DNA of 44,463 nucleotides from a virus. Under the pieces are notes generated by a model. That model made no database searches. It had not been told where the DNA came from and saw only the letters and a list, made by a program, of their open reading frames with translations. The stretch covers positions 1 through 44,463 of IMG/VR virus record IMGVR_UViG_3300025289_000048, one strand, 5' to 3'. The number at the start of each line of letters is the position of its first letter. Positions within the stretch are counted from its first letter, which is position 1. A program made the position numbers and the translations under genes. Below are positions 23,406 through 31,340 of this stretch, piece after piece.

Positions 23406-24183
23406 CGGTTTCCTTGCGCGTCATGAGCCATTGCGCATAGTTGAACGTGATGGGCGTCTCGATGGCCGGGCGCGTCAGTTGCAGGGAATTCTTGTGCCAG
23501 TGGTACTTCACGGTGATGACATCGACAAGGCGGCCGTTCAGGCCCGCCAGCGCCCACCGATGCACGAAGTTCCAGTCGCCATAGCGGCGCGCCGTCTCAT
23601 CCCATCCGTAGCCCTGCTCGCGCACCATGCGCCAGAACGCCCCCTTGCTGTGCAGCATGGTGCTGGTGTCAACGTAGTTCTTCTCGATCAGTTTCTGCGG
23701 GTTCCAGGCGGTTCCGATAGTGTCACCTTCCGGCGCGGTGCCGACTTTCTCCAGCAGTCGCTGGCGGGTCTCCTCATCCTCAATGACGTAGTGCAGGCGC
23801 GAATACACCATATCGGTGCTGAAGTCCATTTCGATGGCGGCGACCAGCGCGGAGAGGTGATGCGGCATCCACTCGTTGTCGTCGTCCAGATAGGCGATGT
23901 AGTCGCCGCTCGCGCGCTCGATGCCGCGGTTCTTCGGGTAGCACTGGTAGCCGCTGTTTTCAGCGATGCGATAGGGCCAGAATTCGATGTTGCGTTCGGC
24001 AAAGCGCGCTTCCCACCGCGTCACCAGACGCTGCATCTCCTCGACGCACGGGCTGGCGTCGTCGATGACAAGCACTTCGAAGTCGCAGAACGTCTGCGCA
24101 TATACGCTTTCCAGCGCGCGCTCCAGAAGCGCGGGCCGATTATATGTGCTGATAATGACACTAACTTTTGGCGGATGGCTCAC
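23365..24183 (-). CDS. Glycosyltransferase, GT-A (GT2), 272 aa
   Basis: KVSVIISTYNRPALLERALESV (6-27), FEVLVIDDASP (35-45) and GDYIAYLDDDNEW (93-105) are clear GT2 family signatures; LDDD gives the DxD. The C-terminal half includes a possible catalytic acidic segment (WDETARRYGDWNF). Start in ATGA overlap with the methyltransferase stop upstream. Substrate unknown. Confidence 0.85.
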   Translation of the reverse strand: MSHPPKVSVIISTYNRPALLERALESVYAQTFCDFEVLVIDDASPCVEEMQRLVTRWEARFAERNIEFWPYRIAENSGYQCYPKNRGIERASGDYIAYLDDDNEWMPHHLSALVAAIEMDFSTDMVYSRLHYVIEDEETRQRLLEKVGTAPEGDTIGTAWNPQKLIEKNYVDTSTMLHSKGAFWRMVREQGYGWDETARRYGDWNFVHRWALAGLNGRLVDVITVKYHWHKNSLQLTRPAIETPITFNYAQWLMTRKETDAATGYTGSAQTH

Positions 24184-24866
24184 CGCAGCCCCTTTCTATA
24201 TTTGAGTTGACGCGGCCCGGCCACAATCGTCAGCGTATGGCGCGTGTCGCTGATGTGACGGTCGGCCCACGCGTCGATTTCCCCCCATGTCGGCAGGACG
24301 GCGCTATTCTGGCAGTCCTCGCAGCGCGACCAGTAGCCGCCACCTGACTGCGGCACTTGCGGCGGCTTACGATGCACCGCAAACGAATAGGCGGAGTGGT
24401 ATGGGAGCGTCACGAAGGAGCGGCGCGCGCTGAGCGCATCAACCGCGTCGGTCGGCCCCGGCTGCCCGCCGTAGCCATCCATGATAATTAGTCCGCCGGG
24501 GCGGATTTTTCCTGCGAAACGCTCGAAGTCCGCCTGAGCCTGCGTCGGGTCGCCGTCGATATATAAGAGGTCGAATTCACCTTTGACAGAGGCGTCGGCG
24601 CTTCGCTCCTTGATAAGATGGCACTCAACTTTTGAGTTCCGGATGGCGGTTGCATTCTCTGATCGCATGCGGTCATGCGGGTCGATGCTGACGATGCTGC
24701 CGCCACGCTGCGCAAGCGACCGACAGAACGTCGCGGTGCTGTAGCCCCACCCGGTGCCAATCTCCAGCACACGCTTCGCCTGCGCCGACTCGCACAACGC
24801 ATACAGCAGCAAACTGTATGTGTCGCCGCCGACCTCGCTACCGAACGTTGCTTTCGCTGGTTCCAC
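24180..24866 (-). CDS. Class I SAM-dependent O-methyltransferase-like protein, 228 aa
   Basis: The GTG at 24866 has GGGAG nine bases upstream and is chosen over the open frame to 24935. AKRVLEIGTGWGYSTATFCRSL is motif I, IVSIDPHDR motif II, DLLYIDGDPTQAQADFE motif IV, and GGLIIMDGYGG the strand 5 region; this layout (Methyltransf_24-like) is common in glycan and small-molecule O-methyltransferases. A C-terminal CEDC pair is unusual. First gene of the glycan cassette in transcription. Confidence 0.75.
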   Translation of the reverse strand: MEPAKATFGSEVGGDTYSLLLYALCESAQAKRVLEIGTGWGYSTATFCRSLAQRGGSIVSIDPHDRMRSENATAIRNSKVECHLIKERSADASVKGEFDLLYIDGDPTQAQADFERFAGKIRPGGLIIMDGYGGQPGPTDAVDALSARRSFVTLPYHSAYSFAVHRKPPQVPQSGGGYWSRCEDCQNSAVLPTWGEIDAWADRHISDTRHTLTIVAGPRQLKYRKGLR

Positions 24867-25257
24867 TGACCCAACTCCCGTCTGCGTATATGCGCGTCGG
24901 CTCGGGCGTCGCCATCGGCTGCGCCGCCATACCATAGTCGATCACGTCGCGCATGGTGGTGTCGCCAACCAGACGCGCCACCTCTTTCGTCGGGCGCAAC
25001 TTATGCTTATGCAGCAACTCGTAGCAGATGTTGCGCCAACCTCGAACCAAGCGCGGCGCCTCATCCCGCATATAACTCCACTCTGGTATGCGCCCGCCGC
25101 CGATCCCGCCGTGGTACTTGCCGCTGACGGAATCATAGAGGCCGGCCTGCCCGTCGCCGCTCCCGGCGCGGCGGACGGACAGAAAATTGCTGTTGCGAAC
25201 GATTATGCTTTCTAATTCGCCAGAGGGTATCGAACCGTGACGACCGGAAGTTCGCAT
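24838..25257 (-). CDS. Hypothetical protein between capsid and glycan genes, 139 aa
   Basis: I recognise no family. It has Gly-rich segments (SGDGQAGLYDSVSGKYHGGIGGGR), then WSYMRDEAPRLVRGWRNICYELLHKHKL, and ends with PTRIYADGSWVSG. GAGGCGGCA precedes the ATG. Its overlap with the first methyltransferase couples it to the cassette; it may be a virion protein or part of the glycan system. Confidence 0.55.
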   Translation of the reverse strand: MRTSGRHGSIPSGELESIIVRNSNFLSVRRAGSGDGQAGLYDSVSGKYHGGIGGGRIPEWSYMRDEAPRLVRGWRNICYELLHKHKLRPTKEVARLVGDTTMRDVIDYGMAAQPMATPEPTRIYADGSWVSGTSESNVR

Positions 25258-25264
25258 TGCCGCC

Positions 25265-25435
25265 TCAATACTTGCCGGTGGCGTTCGGATTGGCGCTGCC
25301 CGACTCCGGCTTAATCACCGGCTGGTCAGTCGCCGTTTCCTGGTCCGCCGAATGCTGCGTCAGCGGGAAGGTGGTGCGAACGCCGCCATCCTCCTCCACG
25401 CCGGGCGGATCGACCTTTGCGCTCCCAACGGCCAT
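25265..25435 (-). CDS. Small acidic protein downstream of the capsid gene, 56 aa
   Basis: A short frame with a strong ribosome site (AGGAGACAACG before ATG). The product begins MAVGSAKVDPPGVEEDGG and ends SGSANPNATGKY; it is low-complexity and probably disordered. It fills the gap between 25257 and 25446 in the virion operon. The size and position suit a small decoration or assembly protein, but nothing in the sequence proves this. Confidence 0.6.
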   Translation of the reverse strand: MAVGSAKVDPPGVEEDGGVRTTFPLTQHSADQETATDQPVIKPESGSANPNATGKY

Positions 25436-25445
25436 CGTTGTCTCC

Positions 25446-25646
25446 TTAGGTGATGCGCGGCGCCTCGGTGCACTTGCCGTAGCGCAAGCCGCGGTTGCGC
25501 TCGTCGTAGTTCTGGCCGGCGTCCTTCAAGTCGAACGATGAGGATGGTGCCGCTTCCTTTGTCTCGGCGCCACCCTCAATCTCGCGTTCGATGGGGTCGT
25601 AGCCTGGCCAGTTGTTGTTGGCGACCGTCTGTGGTGCCTTCGCCAT
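25446..25646 (-). CDS. Small protein following the major capsid gene, 66 aa
   Basis: MAKAPQTVANNNWPGYDPIERE is followed by an acidic Ser-rich middle and NYDERNRGLRYGKCTEAPRIT. The ATG lies two bases before the end of the capsid gene frame. No family is recognised. Together with the gene at 25265 it occupies the place where head-decoration or head-completion proteins are often found. Confidence 0.6.
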   Translation of the reverse strand: MAKAPQTVANNNWPGYDPIEREIEGGAETKEAAPSSSFDLKDAGQNYDERNRGLRYGKCTEAPRIT

Positions 25647-25647
25647 G

Positions 25648-26637
25648 CTAGAGCGTCCGCCCGCCGCTCGGAATGCGCTTCTGGCGAGCCGCGTCCAGCA
25701 CGACGCTGGCAAAGTAGACCTTGACGCCAACGCTCGCCTTCTGGTTGATCGGATCGGCCGTACCGGCGCTGCCCAACTGCTTGACGAACACCTTGGCCGA
25801 CTGCCCGTTGAGTTCGACCGCGCCGAATGCGCCCGGCGCGACCACCAGCGTCTCGAAGCCGCTCGCCCCGGCGCTGATCTTGAACAGCGACGCCGTGGGC
25901 GGAAGCAACTGCTTCGCCTCGCTGGATTCGACAACGCGAACGCCGTACAATGAGCCGATCTCGCCGTGATAGATGCGATTCTGCCCCTGATCGGTGTTCT
26001 GGTTGACGTTGGCCCATCCGAAGTTTGCCGTGGTGTCGTTGCGCAGATCGAACCCGACGCGCGGATGCACGACGGCCGCGTAGAGCCGGTCGGTCCAGCC
26101 ACGCGCGTTGCCCTGACGAAGAGCGGCAGCGGCGCGCAGGAGATCGACCGCGTCGATGGTGCTGGCGGTGCCAATAAGCGAGGAACTGCCCGTCGCGGTG
26201 TTCTTGGCCGGAAGAATGGTGCCCGACCCGCTGACCGCGGCGCGGACGTTCCGCTCGATGGCAAGCGCCATGCCCTTCGACAACTCGAAAACGGCAGACT
26301 TCACCGTGTCGTCCGGCACCGTCATCACGACAAAGTCATTGATGCCGATAGCCGAACCGAGGCCGGCAACGGTCGTCGAAACAGCCGCAGCCGACAGCGC
26401 GGAGAGCCCGATGGACGTGCCTTCCGTGAATGCAAACGGAATGACATGACCTGAGCCAGCGCCGGCCTTGAAGTACCGCTTGAAGTGGATGATCTTGCCG
26501 GTGCCACGCGGCAAGGCCCGCTTCTCGGCCAACTGATATAGATAAAGATTTGGGTACAGATTGTCCAGCAGGTTCCGGTCGTAGAACTCCGGCATGGCCC
26601 CCGCTGTGGCAAACTGTGTGGTAAGAGTCTGCGTCAC
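25648..26637 (-). CDS. Major capsid protein, N4-gp56 family, 329 aa
   Basis: EFYDRNLLDNLYPNLYLYQLAEKRALPRGTGKIIHFKRY (about 17-55) is the signature opening of N4-gp56 family capsid proteins, followed by EGTSIGLSALSAAAVSTTVAGLGSAIGINDFV and a P-domain-like C-terminal half with VVESSEAKQLLPP. It forms the HK97-fold shell. GTG start with only a weak ribosome site, which is odd for the most abundant virion protein; coupling from the scaffold gene 12 bases upstream may compensate. Confidence 0.9.
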   Translation of the reverse strand: MTQTLTTQFATAGAMPEFYDRNLLDNLYPNLYLYQLAEKRALPRGTGKIIHFKRYFKAGAGSGHVIPFAFTEGTSIGLSALSAAAVSTTVAGLGSAIGINDFVVMTVPDDTVKSAVFELSKGMALAIERNVRAAVSGSGTILPAKNTATGSSSLIGTASTIDAVDLLRAAAALRQGNARGWTDRLYAAVVHPRVGFDLRNDTTANFGWANVNQNTDQGQNRIYHGEIGSLYGVRVVESSEAKQLLPPTASLFKISAGASGFETLVVAPGAFGAVELNGQSAKVFVKQLGSAGTADPINQKASVGVKVYFASVVLDAARQKRIPSGGRTL

Positions 26638-26648
26638 TTATGAATCCG

Positions 26649-27665
26649 CTATGAGCGTCTCCGCTGCAAGGCGTTGATCTCCTTGAGCAACTTCTCGGCC
26701 TGCTCGCTGATGCCGGGCGTCCCATAAGGCTTGCTCATGAGTTCCCGGTATTCGGCGATTTTCTTTGCGAGGCCAGAGTCAACGCCGGTGGCCGCCTGTG
26801 TCTCCTGGCGGCTGCCCGTGGACGACGGCTCGATGAATGTGGTTGCGGTCAAATGCTTCGCCCTTGCGAGCTCGGCAAGATTGACGCCCTGTGGCTTCAG
26901 CGGCGCCTCCGCAGCCGGTTTGTTTGAGTCGCGGAGCGGCTTCACCAAGTCGCGCATCGCTCGAATCTGCGACGCGCGGTCCAGCGAGGCAAGCCAGCCG
27001 TGCCGCTCGATTAAGTCCGCTTCCTCGTTTGACGTGAGGTCGTAGCCCTGCATGGTCTTCGCGGCATCCAGAATCTGCTGCTCGCGCGCGCTCAACTGAC
27101 TGCCAAATGCAGCCGCCATGCTCTGAAGAAGCATCGCGGTCTGCCCGGCGGTCAGTGGCACGTTCGGGTCAGCGTCTCCTAGAATGCGCGGGTCGTATGC
27201 CGGCATGTAGCCAGTAGCGGCGTTCTGCTGAGCCGAAGCCCCGCGCGCCGCCGTCTCAAGCCGTGCCAGTCGTTCCGCGACCTGCTTGCGCTCATCGCCA
27301 AACTTGTTCTGAAGGCGCCCCAACTCCTTGTTGCTCGCTTCAAGCGCCGCCTGCTTTTCCGCCAACGCGGCTTCCAACTGCGTCAGGCGATCCGGCTTCG
27401 GCGGCTCAGGCGCGGCAGCGGGTTGCGCGTGCGCCAGTTTTCCGTCCTCCGTGACCAGGGCCTCGGGCTCGACGCGCTCGGTCTCGATGCGCGCCTGCCG
27501 CGCCCAATCCTCGTCCCGCAGCGCGCCTTCCGCCATGAGAGGGTCGATGTGCGCGATATTGGGCAGCATCTCGTGCGCCAGTTGCTGCTCCACCTTGCGG
27601 TCGGCCTCCACGTCGAAAGAGAAATTGCTGATGCGGACGTCAGGTTGCTTCGCTGCTTCGGGCAT
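26649..27665 (-). CDS. Probable scaffolding protein, 338 aa
   Basis: Highly charged and helical, with a coiled coil (about 90-140: DRLTQLEAALAEKQAALEASNKELGRLQNKFGDERKQVAERLARLE), an Ala/Gln-rich middle and a basic C-terminus (KIAEYRELMSK ... LLKEINALQRRRS). It lies directly before the capsid gene, the usual scaffold location, and such proteins act through helical C-termini to guide shell assembly. No sequence family recognised. Confidence 0.65.
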   Translation of the reverse strand: MPEAAKQPDVRISNFSFDVEADRKVEQQLAHEMLPNIAHIDPLMAEGALRDEDWARQARIETERVEPEALVTEDGKLAHAQPAAAPEPPKPDRLTQLEAALAEKQAALEASNKELGRLQNKFGDERKQVAERLARLETAARGASAQQNAATGYMPAYDPRILGDADPNVPLTAGQTAMLLQSMAAAFGSQLSAREQQILDAAKTMQGYDLTSNEEADLIERHGWLASLDRASQIRAMRDLVKPLRDSNKPAAEAPLKPQGVNLAELARAKHLTATTFIEPSSTGSRQETQAATGVDSGLAKKIAEYRELMSKPYGTPGISEQAEKLLKEINALQRRRS

Positions 27666-28088
27666 TTAATGCTCCGGTGCGCTGTAGTGCGCGCTCTCTG
27701 CGCTGTGATGCGCTAAACTGGTTTCGCCAAACCGCTCCCGGTGATTTTCGACAGCCTTCACCGCCTGGTCACCTTGGGCGATATCGACGTGTGGCATGGC
27801 GAGCAGTTTGCGGATCATCGCAACGCTCGCCCGACTCAACGCATGCACGTCGCTTTGCGTTGGGTCCAGCAGCGTCTCCAGTTCCGCCTTCTCGGTGTTC
27901 GCCAGCATGTTGCTCATGCGCCGCCAGTACGGATGCTCGACGAAACTATGCGCCATCGCCGCGACGTCCAGTACGTCGCCGACCGACAGTTTCGCGGGCG
28001 CGGCGCCGTTAGGCGCCGAATCCAGCAGGAAGCGCAGGGCGGCCGCCCGCGCCTCCACCCATATTCTTTTCGCGTCCGGCACCCTCAC
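27666..28088 (-). CDS. Hypothetical head-assembly-region protein, 140 aa
   Basis: The most likely start is GTG at 28088 (GAGG upstream), overlapping the portal stop by 80 bases; GTG at 28082 is an alternative. The product is helical: EARAAALRFLLDSAPNGAAPAKLSVGDVLDVAAMAHSFVEHPYWRRMSNMLANTEKAELETLLDPTQSDVH. No family recognised. Between portal and scaffold, a minor head protein or chaperone is plausible. Confidence 0.55.
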   Translation of the reverse strand: MRVPDAKRIWVEARAAALRFLLDSAPNGAAPAKLSVGDVLDVAAMAHSFVEHPYWRRMSNMLANTEKAELETLLDPTQSDVHALSRASVAMIRKLLAMPHVDIAQGDQAVKAVENHRERFGETSLAHHSAESAHYSAPEH

Positions 28089-29943
28089 CGCCGCCAGCCT
28101 CAGGAGAGCCAGCGCCAGCGAACAGCGCCGCCTGATTCTGCGCGGCCATGAGCATCGCCACTTCTTCCTCGGTTCGGACATAGCGTCTACCGTCCTTCTG
28201 CAAGTAACTTTCCACGGCGTCGCGGAGCAGTTCAGGCACGCGCCAAAACGGGGCGAACGGAGGTGCCGCCGCCGTCTGAAGGAAAAACGCGAGCGCCTGC
28301 TGCTTCTGCGCGTTGTCCACGTCGAAAATGTCGGCCTCGATGTTAATGTCCACATCGTCCTGAAGCATGCTGATGTCGATGGGCACCTGCCAGTCGGTGC
28401 CAACGATGCGCACGAGACGCCCCGGCGGCAGGTGGCGCTGGTAGAGCGCGAACATGCGCGACAGAAGCTGCTTCTTAAATGTCATGTTCTGCCACATCGT
28501 CATGAGGCGGAAGCGTTCGTTGCCGAGTTGAACGCGCCCGGCGAAGGCGGTGGCAGACCGATCCTGCGAGGCCGGAATGGCGCCCTGCTGCGAAGCGGTG
28601 GCGCCGGTGGTACGCTGAATCTGGTCCTGCTTGACAGCCGCCTCTTGATAGGCTTGCGGCAGAATCGGCTTGCGGTCGAGCACGCGGAAGGCCGTCTGCA
28701 CGTCGGCCTGCGTATCGACCCACACCACGCCGCCCGGCTGGAACAGCAACTGGTTGTTGGTGACGGCGTTGCGGTTGGCGATGTATTGCTGCCAGATGCC
28801 GAGCACCACCTCGTCCATGCGGAAGTTCTCGATGCGGTTCAACTGCTCGTTCAGTGGGCCGGCGTAGCGGATGACCGAGTCGCCATAGACGAAGCCGGGA
28901 ATTGGTATCGACTGCACGCCGAAAATCTCCGGCTTCATGTCGGGCGTCGGGTTCGCGCCGTCGCGTATGACTGTTTGCTCGTTGGCGATGACGGTGCGGC
29001 GCCAGTGCGCGCCGTCCTCCGGTTCGTATGGCACGCGCCCGGAGCACGCCAGCAACACCACCTTCGTGCCGTCATACGACTCGTCGGAGGCAATCTTGCT
29101 GAAGCCTTCGGCGCTGGTAATCTCCTCCTCGCCGTGCTGCGAGGCGCCGCCCGAATGAGGCGTGTTGCGGTTCATCGGGTCTTTCGGCAAGTCGCTCGGC
29201 GCCATCATCGCCAGTTGATCGAGATTGCGGTAGAGGCCGAGACGCTGATTCAGGTACTGCAACTTCTCAAGCGTCGTCTCGATCTCCTCGATGAACCACT
29301 CATTGTTGCCCGTAGGATCGGCCCATATACGGAAGTTGCTGACGAAGTCGAGGCGCGGGTCGTCATAGGCGATGAACGGCATCAGTTGCGTCGTCATGCC
29401 GAGCACGTCGCCAGACAGCGGATCGACGACCGGCTGATCGACCGGGCGCTCCATCGGCTCGCGCTCCCACCGCAACTTGAACCAAGAGTGCCCCATAATG
29501 CTGCCGTACTTTGTGCCCATGAGCGCCGTCTGAAACAGGCTCATGCGCTTGGTGCCGCTCAGGAGCAGCGACTTCACCATACGCTCGTAGTCGGCGCATG
29601 GCAGTCCGGGGTGCCCCGGCATCGTGAAGTGCGGGCAGTTTACATCGAACCACTCGGGGCGCGAGAACATGCCAAGAAGAATGCGAGGAAGTATCGTCTC
29701 GATGCTGTTGAACATCTCCGGGACAAATGTATTGCTGCGCCACCAGTCCGCCGGGTCGCTGAATTCGACGAGATGCGCGCGATACAGTTTCCAGTTCTTG
29801 ACCCACTGCGTCTCGTAGGGGTCGCGCATCTGCTGCGCATAGGTCTTGCGCGTCTGCCACACCTCGATGATTTCGTCATCGGTGAGGCCAACGCGGCGCG
29901 GGCCCGGCACGACGTTCAACGCGGCATCTATTCCAGCGGGCAT
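28009..29943 (-). CDS. Portal protein, 644 aa
   Basis: The length and pattern fit the portal of short-tailed phages: an N-terminal RKTYAQQMRDPYETQWVKNWKLYRAHL, then SNTFVPEMFNSIETILPRILLGMFSRPEWFDV, a stem/clip core with QSIPIPGFVYGDSVIRYAGPLNEQLNRIENFRMDEV, and a glycine-rich C-terminus (about 615-644). It would form the dodecameric DNA entry ring. It starts by TGATG overlap with the beta-rich protein upstream and lies two genes after the terminase. Confidence 0.85.
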   Translation of the reverse strand: MPAGIDAALNVVPGPRRVGLTDDEIIEVWQTRKTYAQQMRDPYETQWVKNWKLYRAHLVEFSDPADWWRSNTFVPEMFNSIETILPRILLGMFSRPEWFDVNCPHFTMPGHPGLPCADYERMVKSLLLSGTKRMSLFQTALMGTKYGSIMGHSWFKLRWEREPMERPVDQPVVDPLSGDVLGMTTQLMPFIAYDDPRLDFVSNFRIWADPTGNNEWFIEEIETTLEKLQYLNQRLGLYRNLDQLAMMAPSDLPKDPMNRNTPHSGGASQHGEEEITSAEGFSKIASDESYDGTKVVLLACSGRVPYEPEDGAHWRRTVIANEQTVIRDGANPTPDMKPEIFGVQSIPIPGFVYGDSVIRYAGPLNEQLNRIENFRMDEVVLGIWQQYIANRNAVTNNQLLFQPGGVVWVDTQADVQTAFRVLDRKPILPQAYQEAAVKQDQIQRTTGATASQQGAIPASQDRSATAFAGRVQLGNERFRLMTMWQNMTFKKQLLSRMFALYQRHLPPGRLVRIVGTDWQVPIDISMLQDDVDINIEADIFDVDNAQKQQALAFFLQTAAAPPFAPFWRVPELLRDAVESYLQKDGRRYVRTEEEVAMLMAAQNQAALFAGAGSPEAGGGEGAGREKNMGGGAGGRPALPAGFGA

Positions 29944-30947
29944 CAGGGCACCAGCCTATAGGCAATGCGCACCGTCCACAGCACGTTGGCGCCGGGCGCG
30001 GGAAATGCGAATACGGTCGGCGTGGAGGGTCGGTCGCTCAGTATCGGGTTTCTCGTTGTCCTCAGATCGATGTCGCGGCGCGTGCCGCCCGCGACTATGG
30101 TGTTGCCGACGGCCCACGACATATCGCCAAGGTTAAGCGTTGAGATGTATAAGACGCTGGTGCCGGAGATGCCGGTGGCACCGCAAGCGCGCTTCGCCTC
30201 GATGTGCGTGATGGCGTGGCGCCTGCCGCGAACCGCCGGCAGGGTGACTGTCAGAATCGTGTTGGCGCTACCAGTGCCCTGCTCGACGAGTTCGGTGACG
30301 CGGCTTCCGTGATTGTAATAGGAGAACGCATCCGGCATAAACAGCAAATCCTGGCTGAATTCGATCCACGGGTTGGCGACGGCGGTATCGACTTCGTTCA
30401 CGGCGAGGTCGATGGCAGTGCCGCGCCCGAGGCTGATGGTGCCAGTATACGAAGCAACATCGACATTTGCGGCGCGGTATCCGGCCTCAACCACCAGAAC
30501 GTCGCCCTCTTGAATGTCGGTCGAGGTGGCGGCGGTCGAGGCAGGAAAGTTGCGGTTGGTGAGCGTCGTCAAGACGAATTCCGTGGCGCCGACATTATCG
30601 AGAAGCGTGCCGCGCGAAGTGCCGCCGTCGCCGCTGAACGCCTTCACTACGATATGCCCGAAGTCATTAGCGGCGATGTTGCTTTCGCTGCACCGAATCT
30701 GGCCACGTATGGTACCGGAGATGGTTTGCGCCGCCAACGGCGGACTGATCGACTGTATCAATAGAACATCCCAGTTGTTTGTGGCATTCGTCTCAGCGTC
30801 TGCAAATGTGACTTCGGCCGCAAGGCTGCCATTTGAGACAGGCGAAAGCAGCCGACGCAACGCCGCGCTGTTCTGATCCCAAACGGCATCAAACGCGGGC
30901 GTGATCGTTGGACCGCCAACCGGCTCGTAGTAGAAGCGCGTCGCCAC
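29943..30947 (-). CDS. Beta-rich virion protein, 334 aa, C-terminal domain shared with its neighbour
   Basis: The GTG start directly follows the stop of the previous gene. Residues about 225-334 align with the next gene's product: VTLPAVRGRRHAITHIEAKRACGATGISGTSVLYISTLNLGDMSWAVGN against VAAVPGKRHAITNILIMRAAGAAVTGSATLSITTTNLPDSMAWAVGN, with YLVP-like ends in both. The N-terminal two thirds are a different beta-rich region. Probably a decoration or spike protein; its place between terminase and portal is unusual. Confidence 0.6.
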   Translation of the reverse strand: MATRFYYEPVGGPTITPAFDAVWDQNSAALRRLLSPVSNGSLAAEVTFADAETNATNNWDVLLIQSISPPLAAQTISGTIRGQIRCSESNIAANDFGHIVVKAFSGDGGTSRGTLLDNVGATEFVLTTLTNRNFPASTAATSTDIQEGDVLVVEAGYRAANVDVASYTGTISLGRGTAIDLAVNEVDTAVANPWIEFSQDLLFMPDAFSYYNHGSRVTELVEQGTGSANTILTVTLPAVRGRRHAITHIEAKRACGATGISGTSVLYISTLNLGDMSWAVGNTIVAGGTRRDIDLRTTRNPILSDRPSTPTVFAFPAPGANVLWTVRIAYRLVP

Positions 30948-31340
30948 TTAGAGTTCCGGCACCAGATAGTAGTTAACCTGCCCCGTCCACACGACGCTGG
31001 TGCCGGCGCCGTCGGCATCCGGCATCACAATCGTTGTCGCTGTATTCGCAACGTTTGAAATAAGCGGCGGATTGTAGGAGACGTTCACGTCAATCTGCGT
31101 GCCTCCCGCCGCCATCAGGTTTCCCACCGCCCACGCCATCGAGTCGGGCAGATTCGTGGTGGTAATACTGAGCGTCGCGCTGCCAGTCACAGCCGCGCCC
31201 GCCGCTCGCATGATCAAAATGTTGGTGATGGCATGCCGCTTGCCCGGAACGGCCGCCACCGTAAGGGTCACGGCGCCACCGGCGCTCGACGTGGCCTGCT
31301 CGGTCGCAACAAACTGGTTCGGATCTACGATCAACGCCAT
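30948..31340 (-). CDS. Beta-rich virion protein, single domain paralogue of the 29943 gene, 130 aa
   Basis: The ATG overlaps the terminase stop (TAATG). MALIVDPNQFVATEQATSSAGGAVTLTVAAVPGKRHAIT is followed by alternating beta patterns and ends VVWTGQVNYYLVPEL. It is nearly just the domain that ends the neighbouring 334-residue protein, suggesting duplication. A small capsid-decorating or spike-associated role is inferred. Confidence 0.6.
   Translation of the reverse strand: MALIVDPNQFVATEQATSSAGGAVTLTVAAVPGKRHAITNILIMRAAGAAVTGSATLSITTTNLPDSMAWAVGNLMAAGGTQIDVNVSYNPPLISNVANTATTIVMPDADGAGTSVVWTGQVNYYLVPEL

Noticed and set aside
27796-29961. Long + strand frame opposite the portal gene (721 codons)
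   Set aside because: It is the complement of the portal coding frame in GC-rich DNA, with low-complexity His/Arg/Leu composition. The same holds for 31343-32956 and 36890-38584.
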